From: Caldifarciminota bacterium UBA3073
GTDB taxonomy: Bacteria > Hydrothermota > UBA3073
Reading direction: 5' to 3'
Length of the DNA stretch: 13,325 nt
Assembly (NCBI GenBank): GCA_002366725.1
Contig: DFBT01000016.1
Location: forward strand, 32,582 to 45,906
Under the pieces are notes generated by a model. That model was given only the letters and a program-made list of their open reading frames with translations, had not been told where the DNA came from and made no database searches. The number at the start of each line of letters is the position of its first letter. Within the stretch, counting starts at the first letter, position 1. A program made the translations under genes and the position numbers. This document shows positions 1-5,721 of the stretch, in pieces.

Positions 1-1
1 G

Positions 2-595
2 GAGGAGATGAATCTCAATGGAGAGGTTCTTGCACATGGTGACCACGAGGACAAGATAGGTGAATACATAGAGAAGGGCTTAATCATACGAGATTCAACG
101 AATGTGGATTTTTTGCGCCATCCGAATGTGAGATTTCAGTACATAAGACACAAAAGGGGTCTCGGTGTCTCAGATGATGCGGCAGTGCTCGTGAGCGGTC
201 TTCTTTACGGTGCAAGCGTTGGTCTTGGTGCATATCTCGCCGATGCAATTGACACGCTGGACAAGTATTCTCTGAAGTTCATAGAACAGGACGATAGACT
301 TGCACACACGATAGAGAAGAACTTCCCAGCTCTGGGCATGACAGAGGAAGATGTGTTCTCATTTATTAAGCTTATTGCAATTCCGGAAGGGAGGGAAAAG
401 GAGATTCCGGATTGCTCTCAGAGGTACTTCCTTCAGATTGATAAGAAGAAAAACCTCACGGCGCTCGAGTCACACTACAGATTTATCATGGGACTGCCTT
501 ATCCCCGTTTCAGAATTTCTTACGAAAGGGTGCTGAACGAGGATTTTTACGAATATGTAGACAAACGCCTGGAATCTTTTAGAGAAAATGTATAG
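2..595 (+). CDS. Hypothetical protein, 5'-truncated by window edge
   Basis: I do not recognise this protein. The frame is open to the left edge. The first ATG in view (position 8) follows a GGAGGAG with almost no spacing, too tight for a normal ribosome binding site, so the true start probably lies upstream and about 195 C-terminal residues are visible. Numbering from that ATG, the protein is soluble and acidic, with a small-residue stretch at about 59-76 (VSGLLYGASVGLGAY) that could be a buried helix, a charged middle, and an aromatic C-terminal part (YRFIMGLPYPRF). No catalytic motif stands out. It ends 51 bases before the PhoU/TrkA-C gene on the same strand and is probably co-transcribed with it, but shared position is the only hint to its role. 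Confidence 0.6.
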   Translation, partial: EEMNLNGEVLAHGDHEDKIGEYIEKGLIIRDSTNVDFLRHPNVRFQYIRHKRGLGVSDDAAVLVSGLLYGASVGLGAYLADAIDTLDKYSLKFIEQDDRLAHTIEKNFPALGMTEEDVFSFIKLIAIPEGREKEIPDCSQRYFLQIDKKKNLTALESHYRFIMGLPYPRFRISYERVLNEDFYEYVDKRLESFRENV

Positions 596-646
596 GCTTT
601 TAAAATCGCCAGAGGTCTTTTTAGTTCATTGTACAGGGAGATATTT

Positions 647-1240
647 ATGAAAAGAATAAGAAGCCTTAAAGAGACACTTATAAGGATGAGGGACCTCTCA
701 GACCTGATGGTCGAATTGGGTTATTCAGCCATTCTCCAGGATGATATAGAGCTCACCCGGGAGGTGAATAAAATAAAGAGAGAGATAAGGGAGCTCACCT
801 ATGAAATGCGCGTCAGCGCCATTTATGCGGCGAAGGGACTATCGAAGGACGAAATCCCCCAGGTGGCATCACTATTACAGATAGGTGTGGCGGTGAAGGA
901 AATATCTGACGGAATAGACGATATGGTGGAAATCGTAGCGAGGGGAGTCCACCCCGTTGTAAAGGCGGTATACAGAAGGGATACAATAATGAAGAGAATG
1001 ATTATTGAGAAGGGCTGCAGAATAGAGGGAAAATCCCTTGAAAAGGCAAAGATACCTGAGGAGACGGGGTTTATGATAAGGGCGATAAGGAGGGGAGATG
1101 ACTGGATCTTTGAGCCCGGCGCCAAAACCGTCCTCAAGCCGGGAGATATAATTTTCTTAAAAGGAAAGGATGTTGCAATAAGGAAAATGACAGAATATGC
1201 GAAGACGAAGAAGGAAAAAACAGCAAAAGATAATAAATAA
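647..1240 (+). CDS. PhoU-domain / TrkA-C (RCK_C) domain protein, likely cation-transport regulator
   Basis: This 197-residue protein is inferred to be a cytosolic regulatory partner of the cation permease encoded next. Residues about 1-110 look like a PhoU-type helical bundle: amphipathic helices including MVELGYSAILQDD, a charged central helix, and ISDGIDDMVEIVARGVHP. Residues about 112-180 fit a TrkA-C/RCK_C ligand-binding fold, with EGKSLEKAKIP, IRAIRRGDDWIFEP and the hallmark LKPGDIIFLKG. The start chosen is ATG 647, which has AGGGAG at 635-640 and 6-nt spacing; a TTG at 629 in the same frame would add six residues but has no Shine-Dalgarno. From memory, proteins with this architecture (COG3273-like) occur next to MgtE/SLC41-like permeases in archaea and some bacteria. 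The C-terminal tail is Lys-rich. The ligand cannot be told from sequence. The last 44 bases overlap the permease start, suggesting translational coupling. Confidence 0.85.
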   Translation: MKRIRSLKETLIRMRDLSDLMVELGYSAILQDDIELTREVNKIKREIRELTYEMRVSAIYAAKGLSKDEIPQVASLLQIGVAVKEISDGIDDMVEIVARGVHPVVKAVYRRDTIMKRMIIEKGCRIEGKSLEKAKIPEETGFMIRAIRRGDDWIFEPGAKTVLKPGDIIFLKGKDVAIRKMTEYAKTKKEKTAKDNK

Positions 1241-2393
1241 GGTATTAAGAGAAGCAACTCCCTTTCTAATTCTTTCCGTTTTTGGTGGTGCCTTTGCCGG
1301 TTCAGTGCTGGGAAAGATGGAGGGGATGTTGCTCCTGGTGCCGGGTGTTTTTGTCCTTGTTCCCGCAATTCTGGACCTCAGAGGGGATGTAGGGGCATCC
1401 TTTGGTTCACGACTCAGTTCGCTTCTACATCTCGGAGTAATGAAGCCATCCTTTAAGTTAACCCCTCTCCTCTTGAATAATTTAGCGGGTTCCCTCTCCC
1501 TAAGTTTTTCTTTTTCTGCCTTTTTTGGTATCCTTGCCCACCTATTGTGCATTATATTTCACCTTCCCTCAGCGGGAATTACAAGACTTACCCTCATAGG
1601 TTTTATGAGTGGGATGCTCTGCAGTTTGGTGATGATTCCTTTTACCTTTTTCCTTGCCGTTTTTTCTTTTAGAAAAGGTATAGACCCCGACGATATAATA
1701 TCTCCTGCCATTGCTGTTATCGGGGACGGCATTGCCATAGCTTCACTTTATTTGGCAACAATGCTCGTTCGGAGGTGGCCCATGCCCGATTTGAGCGTTT
1801 TTATAGTTTTGCTCTTTGCGGTAAAAGAAATCTTCCCCGCTCGTTATAGATTCTTCAGAATATTCCTTGAAAGCAGTCCGGTTCTTGTAATATGCGGTCT
1901 ACTGGGTATATTTGCGGGACTTTTTCTCCACCACCATGAGCCCGATTTCAGCGCTGCCCCATACCTTCTCGTTCTTTTGCCCCAGCTTATTTCAAAGGTG
2001 GGCAGTATCGGCTCCATATCGGGCATGAGGCTTACATCTGGCCTTTATATTGGTCATACAAAACCCCTTTTATGGAATAAGTTCGTGTGGCAGAATCTCC
2101 TTGCAGCACTACTCCTATCCCTTATCCTCGTCCTTCCCGTGGCATTAATCACCCATATTTCCGCGCTTCTCCTCCACATAGGAAGACCCGTCTTTTCTGT
2201 GATTCTCGTCCTCACGTTTGTAGCAATGGTGTCCCTCAGCTTTGGTGGCAGTGTTCTCTCATTTTGCATTGCATCTTTTTCCAAGAGGATACATCTCGAT
2301 CCAAGCAATGTCGTTGTCCCATTAATAACGAGTATTGGAGATGTAAGCGGTGTATTTTTGTTTGTGTTCCTCCTCCGCTTTTTCAGGTTGTAA
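1197..2393 (+). CDS. Divalent cation (Mg2+-type) permease with two MgtE membrane domains
   Basis: This 398-residue inner-membrane protein contains two tandem MgtE-type transmembrane domains and lacks the cytosolic MgtE_N and CBS domains of classical MgtE, as in the SLC41/COG1824-like permeases. The halves align visibly: LVPAILDLRGDVGASFGSRL (54-73) against LLPQLISKVGSIGSISGMRL (260-279), and DPDDIISPAIAVIGDG (163-178) against DPSNVVVPLITSIGDV (368-383). The acidic residues of these helices (Asp60, Asp64, Asp177, Asp382) are candidates for the cation path; the second copy lacks the Asp pair of the first LRGD motif. A basic N-terminus (MRRRRRKK) precedes the first helix, fitting cytoplasmic placement. 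The ATG at 1197 overlaps the regulator gene by 44 bases; a weak AAGG lies about 13 bases upstream, so expression is likely coupled. Substrate (Mg2+, possibly other divalent ions) is inferred from family. Confidence 0.88.
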   Translation: MRRRRRKKQQKIINKVLREATPFLILSVFGGAFAGSVLGKMEGMLLLVPGVFVLVPAILDLRGDVGASFGSRLSSLLHLGVMKPSFKLTPLLLNNLAGSLSLSFSFSAFFGILAHLLCIIFHLPSAGITRLTLIGFMSGMLCSLVMIPFTFFLAVFSFRKGIDPDDIISPAIAVIGDGIAIASLYLATMLVRRWPMPDLSVFIVLLFAVKEIFPARYRFFRIFLESSPVLVICGLLGIFAGLFLHHHEPDFSAAPYLLVLLPQLISKVGSIGSISGMRLTSGLYIGHTKPLLWNKFVWQNLLAALLLSLILVLPVALITHISALLLHIGRPVFSVILVLTFVAMVSLSFGGSVLSFCIASFSKRIHLDPSNVVVPLITSIGDVSGVFLFVFLLRFFRL

Positions 2394-2427
2394 GTGGATG
2401 GGAAGTGAGAACATAATTGAAATGGTG

Positions 2428-2436
2428 TGATATAAT
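2428..2436 (+). promoter_or_regulatory. Possible extended -10 promoter
   Basis: TGATATAAT is an extended -10 (TG at 2428-2429, TATAAT at 2431-2436), without a recognisable -35. It lies 35 bases after the permease stop and would transcribe the otherwise unexplained 2440-2600 stretch. It was seen by eye and is a weak call. Confidence 0.35.
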
Positions 2437-2478
2437 AGTGAGCGTATCTATTCTCAATAATTTTTACCATGAAACTAC

Positions 2479-2587
2479 CGGGAAAATCCAAAAAGGGATG
2501 GGAAGACACAACACCGCAGACCATCCCGACGTATCGTCGCGGCAAGCAGACCTAAGAGATAAGACCAGAGCCTCCTCGAAGTTCCCG
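2479..2587 (+). ncRNA. Candidate structured RNA upstream of rng (no known family matched)
   Basis: This non-coding, comparatively GC-rich stretch in an AT-rich gap has nested complementarity. CGGGAA (2479-2484) pairs with TTCCCG (2582-2587). GGGATGG (2495-2501) pairs with CCATCCC (2521-2527). CGACG (2527-2531) pairs with CGTCG (2535-2539). CCGC (2514-2517), in the loop of the second stem, could pair with GCGG (2539-2542), giving a pseudoknot-like fold. I compared it by memory with 6S, SRP, RNase P, tmRNA, GEMM, TPP, SAM and M-box consensus elements and saw no match. On the minus strand the second stem is followed by TTTTT, so it could instead be a terminator-like hairpin. Transcript ends are unknown. 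Confidence 0.25.
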
Positions 2588-2620
2588 TTGAATAAATAGC
2601 TAAAGAGTTATAAAAATTTA

Positions 2621-2649
2621 TTGACATAGATGGAATTTTGTGGTATAAT
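2621..2649 (+). promoter_or_regulatory. Near-consensus sigma70 promoter for rng
   Basis: TTGACA at 2621-2626, a 17-bp spacer, and TATAAT at 2644-2649: both hexamers match the sigma70 consensus exactly. Initiation would be near 2656, giving a leader of about 80 nt before the rng start, and that leader contains the heptamer repeats at 2676-2724. Confidence 0.85.
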
Positions 2650-2675
2650 AGACTCACTTTTCTATAAACAGCTTG

Positions 2676-2724
2676 CCGATCACTGATGACCGATAACCGA
2701 TCACTGATGACTGTTTACCGTTGA
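2676..2724 (+). repeat. Degenerate heptanucleotide repeat array in the rng leader
   Basis: Reading in steps of seven from 2676 gives CCGATCA, CTGATGA, CCGATAA, CCGATCA, CTGATGA, CTGTTTA, CCGTTGA. The first two units recur exactly after 21 bases (2676-2690 and 2697-2711). The array ends 13 bases before the rng start and lies inside the predicted transcript. Its period matches the arrays at 4226-4340 on the other side of rng. Confidence 0.75.
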
Positions 2725-2737
2725 GTTTACGGGTATT

Positions 2738-4216
2738 ATGAAGAAAAAAATTCTCATATCCACACTGCTTGATGAATATAGAATAGCGGTTATTGAGGAT
2801 GATGTTCTCGTGGAGTTTTACATCGAACGTCCCGACCTTCTAAAGAGGGTTGGCAATATCTACAAGGGCAAGATACTCTCAATTAATCCCGAACTCAATG
2901 CGGCATTTGTGGATATAGGAATAGAGCGATCTGCATTTCTCCCGCTCTCAAGAGAAAGGGAGGATATACTGGAGGCTGAGGATGTCTCCGAGGATTTACT
3001 GGAAGCGAGGAAACTTTCAAAGGGGAGCGAGATACTTGTACAGGTCACGAAGGAAGGAGTGGGCAGCAAGGGGGCAAGGATCACACAGTATTGTTCGCTG
3101 CCGGGTAGATACCTCGTCTTGATGGCGGGAACAAGTCATACGGGTGTATCGAGAAGAATAGTGAATACAAGGGAGAGATACAGGTTAAAGAAAATAGTGA
3201 AGGAGATAAAACCTGCAGACTTTGGAGTGATAGCAAGAACTGTGGCACAAAAAGTAGATGCAAGTGAATTGAAAAGAGACCTGAAGATCCTTTCGAGAAT
3301 GTGGAGGAGACTGGCGGGAGTGGCGAGAAAGAGAACCGCCCCCGCTCTTCTCTACAAGGAGACTGACTTTATAACTGCGTTTGTGAGGGATAATCTTGCC
3401 CCCGATGTTGATTCCATCATCGTGGATTCGAAGAGGACATACAAACAGGTTTCAAGCTATGTGAAGAAATTTTCATCAAACTATCTCGCCAGAATAAAAT
3501 TGCATGATTCTCCAACGCCGCTATTTGATATGTATAAAGTAAATAAATGGCTGAAGAGGAGTTTCGAAAGGAAAATAAAACTTCCCTCGGGTGGGTATAT
3601 AATTATAGAGGAAACAGAGGCGCTTGTTGCTATCGATGTAAACAGCGGGTCATTCAAGGGGCATAAGGATGCTGAGGTGATGAGCCTAACGACGAATCTT
3701 GAAGCGGCAAAAGAGGTTGCGAGACAGCTGAGGCTGCGGGATAAAGGCGGTGCCATTGTTATAGATTTCATAGATATGCAGGAGTCATCGAATAAGCGGA
3801 AGGTGGTAAATACATTGAAAAAGGAATTAAGAAAGGATAAATCGAAAACGAGGGTTTACGGTATGAGTAAATTGGGATTGGTGCAACTTACCAGGAAACG
3901 CTCTCGCCTCTCACTGACAGAGATTATGTTTGATTATTGTCCCGTATGTGAGGGTACCGGACACATCCCATCAATCCAGGATGTTACATCAAGGCTGGAA
4001 CAGGTTCTTCTCACTCTCCCGAGAAGAAGACACGTGAAAATAAGGGCAAAGGACTATATCATCGATCACCTAAAGACCTCGGATTGGAATAAATTGAGGA
4101 AGATAATGAGGATGAACAGATTACATGCGGACTTTGAAGCCGATTCCGATGTAAACTACGGGGAGTTGATATTAACTGATGTAGATACTGGAAAACAGTA
4201 CAAGGTGGGAAGATGA
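2738..4216 (+). CDS. rng: Ribonuclease E/G family endoribonuclease (RNase G)
   Basis: This is a single-strand-specific endoribonuclease that in its family matures 16S/5S rRNA and starts mRNA decay. Its 492 residues match the length of RNase G (about 490) and lack the long C-terminal scaffold of RNase E. An S1-type RNA-binding domain spans about 36-118 (VGNIYKGKILSINPELNAAF). The catalytic Mg2+-binding aspartates are visible as Asp300 in AIDVNSGSF and Asp343 in IVIDFIDM, three residues offset from Asp303 and Asp346 of E. coli RNase E. The zinc-link CPVCEGTG (Cys401, Cys404) corresponds to Cys404/Cys407 there. The YGMSKLGLVQLTRKR segment (374-388) is also typical. The start ATG lacks a good Shine-Dalgarno (only GGGT three bases away) and follows the heptamer array. 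It lies downstream of the promoter at 2621. The cytoplasmic location and quaternary structure are known from the family, not seen here. Confidence 0.96.
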   Translation: MKKKILISTLLDEYRIAVIEDDVLVEFYIERPDLLKRVGNIYKGKILSINPELNAAFVDIGIERSAFLPLSREREDILEAEDVSEDLLEARKLSKGSEILVQVTKEGVGSKGARITQYCSLPGRYLVLMAGTSHTGVSRRIVNTRERYRLKKIVKEIKPADFGVIARTVAQKVDASELKRDLKILSRMWRRLAGVARKRTAPALLYKETDFITAFVRDNLAPDVDSIIVDSKRTYKQVSSYVKKFSSNYLARIKLHDSPTPLFDMYKVNKWLKRSFERKIKLPSGGYIIIEETEALVAIDVNSGSFKGHKDAEVMSLTTNLEAAKEVARQLRLRDKGGAIVIDFIDMQESSNKRKVVNTLKKELRKDKSKTRVYGMSKLGLVQLTRKRSRLSLTEIMFDYCPVCEGTGHIPSIQDVTSRLEQVLLTLPRRRHVKIRAKDYIIDHLKTSDWNKLRKIMRMNRLHADFEADSDVNYGELILTDVDTGKQYKVGR

Positions 4217-4225
4217 TGAAATTGC

Positions 4226-4270
4226 AGATTGAAGATTGAAGATTGTAGATTTTAGATTGTAGATTGTAGA
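4226..4270 (+). repeat. Tandem heptamer array (AGATTGW)
   Basis: Six consecutive 7-bp units begin at 4226: AGATTGA, AGATTGA, AGATTGT, AGATTTT, AGATTGT, AGATTGT, then AGA. The array starts 10 bases after the rng stop codon. The strict period of seven without indels suggests slippage or a maintained repeat family. Confidence 0.9.
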
Positions 4271-4272
4271 CA

Positions 4273-4340
4273 CGGACTACCGGTTACCAATTGACAATCT
4301 ACGATTTACTGCCTACTGCTTACTGCCTACTGCTTACTTT
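4273..4340 (+). repeat. Second heptamer array, partly inverse of the first
   Basis: In steps of seven from 4273: CGGACTA, CCGGTTA, CCAATTG, ACAATCT, ACGATTT, ACTGCCT, ACTGCTT, ACTGCCT, ACTGCTT, ACTTTAA. The four ACTGCYT units at 4308-4335 form a clean tandem array. ACAATCT (4294-4300) is the exact reverse complement of AGATTGT in the preceding array, so the two arrays can pair into an imperfect hairpin. The array ends shortly before the pseudouridine synthase start. Confidence 0.8.
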
Positions 4341-4368
4341 AATCTGTGTCTATCCGTGGTAAGTTTTT

Positions 4369-5043
4369 ATGAGGCTTAATAAATTTTTAAGTGAAGCGGG
4401 TGTTGCTTCCAGAAGAAAGGCGGATAAAATTATAAGAGATGGGAGGGTAAAGATAAATGGAATTATGGCGAAAATTGGTACCACCCTTAATCCAGAGCTG
4501 GATGCGGTTACTGTGGATGGAAAGATTGTCAGAAGACGGGATTATGTATATATGGCATTTTATAAGCCCAGAGACTGCACGACAACGCTCTCCGATCCTC
4601 ACGCAGAAATCACCCTGAAAGATTTCCTTCCGAGGGAGTTGAAGGTGTTTCCCGTTGGCAGGCTCGATAAAGATGCGGAGGGGCTCCTTATTCTCACCAA
4701 CGACGGAGATTTTGCGTTCAATATCGCCCATCCAAGATTTAGCGTTGAGAAGGAATACGATGTTCTCTTGACGAGGTCTCTGAAAGCGGAAGAGAAGGAG
4801 AAGATGATAAAGGGGATAGAATCAGACGGTGATATTTTAAAGGCGGTCTCCGTTTCTACGGACGGTAAAAGGGCGAGGGTTGTTATGACCGAGGGCAAGA
4901 AGAGGGAGGTAAAGAGACTCTTCAGGACATTTGGCATCAAGGTTCTTTCGCTGAAGAGGGTAAGGATAGGTAGCCTGCGGTTGGGCGGCTTGAAGCCTGG
5001 TGAGTTTGTATATATCGACCCTAAACAGATTTCAAAAGATTGA
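4369..5043 (+). CDS. RsuA/RluB-family rRNA pseudouridine synthase
   Basis: This 224-residue enzyme isomerises specific uridines in rRNA to pseudouridine. An S4 RNA-binding domain occupies about 1-48 (MRLNKFLSEAGVASRRKADK, then GRVKING). The catalytic core follows: FYKPRDCTTTLSD (64-76), then VGRLDKDAEGLLILTNDG (96-113), in which Asp100 of the GRLD motif is the predicted nucleophile. The EGKKREVKRLFRTFG motif near the C-terminus is typical of the RsuA/RluB/RluE/RluF group. Length is near RsuA (about 230) and shorter than E. coli RluB, while the sequence style resembles the Gram-positive/general RluB type; whether it acts on 16S or 23S rRNA cannot be decided here. No strong Shine-Dalgarno precedes ATG 4369; a weak GGTAAG is the best. 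It follows rng by 152 bases of heptamer repeats and is probably read from the same transcript. Confidence 0.93.
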   Translation: MRLNKFLSEAGVASRRKADKIIRDGRVKINGIMAKIGTTLNPELDAVTVDGKIVRRRDYVYMAFYKPRDCTTTLSDPHAEITLKDFLPRELKVFPVGRLDKDAEGLLILTNDGDFAFNIAHPRFSVEKEYDVLLTRSLKAEEKEKMIKGIESDGDILKAVSVSTDGKRARVVMTEGKKREVKRLFRTFGIKVLSLKRVRIGSLRLGGLKPGEFVYIDPKQISKD

Positions 5044-5109
5044 GTTACCTTTAAGCTTAAGCAAACAATCTCAACCAAGGAGAATGGCGAGAATCAAAAA
5101 GGAGGGTTT

Positions 5110-5634
5110 ATGAAGTGTCCAAAATGCGGCATGTCCAATCCAGATGATGCCAGGTACTGCTCTCAGTGTGGTGCCTCTTTCACTCAGCGGGAGTTCACCG
5201 AACCCACCGTGGAGGCTGTAAAGTACGCCGGATTCTGGTATCGCTTTGCCGCTTATCTCGTTGACGGGATAATTCTCTCCGGGGCACAACTCATTTTTCT
5301 TCCCGTCTTCTTTCCCGGTGTACTGCATCGCTATAGAATCTTGCCCTTCATTATGGCTTTTCCCTATTCAATTGTCTCGGTTGCCATCGTGTGGCTCTAT
5401 TTTGCGCTGTTCCAGAGCGGCGAATGGCAAGCCACCATCGGGAAGAAGGTAATGGGCTTAGTTGTTACAGATTATGATGGACAGAGGATTTCCTTCGGTA
5501 GGGCTACGGGCAGATATTTTTCAAAGATTATTTCGGGGCTCATCCTCTGTATCGGTTTTATTATGATAGCATTTACAGATAGGAAACAGGGTCTCCACGA
5601 CATGATAGCGGAGACGCTGGTGATGAGGAAATAA
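5110..5634 (+). CDS. Zinc-ribbon RDD-family membrane protein
   Basis: This is a 174-residue integral membrane protein of unknown function. Residues 1-24 form a zinc ribbon with two CxxC pairs (Cys3, Cys6, Cys17, Cys20; MKCPKCGMSN, YCSQCG). From about 38 there is an RDD domain: YAGFWYRFAAYLVDG carries the conserved Arg45 and Asp52, followed by hydrophobic helices at about 53-70, 80-101 and 137-155. GKKVMGLVVTDYDG and the terminal FTDRKQGLHDMIAETLVMRK are family signatures. The N-terminal ribbon is probably cytoplasmic. A strong Shine-Dalgarno (AAAAAGGAGGG, 5096-5106) sets the start. It follows the pseudouridine synthase by 66 bases and is likely the last gene of that group. RDD proteins have been linked to transport or stress, but nothing here fixes the role. 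Confidence 0.9.
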   Translation: MKCPKCGMSNPDDARYCSQCGASFTQREFTEPTVEAVKYAGFWYRFAAYLVDGIILSGAQLIFLPVFFPGVLHRYRILPFIMAFPYSIVSVAIVWLYFALFQSGEWQATIGKKVMGLVVTDYDGQRISFGRATGRYFSKIISGLILCIGFIMIAFTDRKQGLHDMIAETLVMRK

Positions 5635-5721
5635 TTGCTGTATATACAATAAAGAGACACAGATTTCTATAAGAATTCAAGATTTTTACTGAGCTCTTGA
5701 GGAATCGTTTTACAGTTTCTA

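Noticed and set aside
823..1368. 181-codon minus-strand ORF
   Set aside because: It is antisense to the PhoU/TrkA-C and permease genes; a shadow frame produced by codon bias.
2054..2545. 163-codon minus-strand ORF
   Set aside because: It lies mostly antisense to the MgtE permease, whose family motifs are clear, and its product has no recognisable features.
2417..2599. 60-codon plus-strand ORF between the permease and rng
   Set aside because: Its start lies inside the extended -10 region, it has no ribosome site, and its composition looks like translated structured non-coding DNA.
4226..4340. Possible CRISPR array
   Set aside because: Units are 7 bp in direct tandem without spacers, and no cas gene is present.
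5051..5060. Palindrome TTAAGCTTAA before the RDD gene
   Set aside because: A short AT-rich palindrome with no promoter context; probably chance.
4599..5078. 159-codon minus-strand ORF
   Set aside because: It is antisense to the pseudouridine synthase, which has its catalytic motif intact.
5677..5700. Bidirectional terminator between the RDD and barrel genes
   Set aside because: TCAAGA/TCTTGA gives only a 6-bp stem with a 12-nt loop and no T-run on either side.
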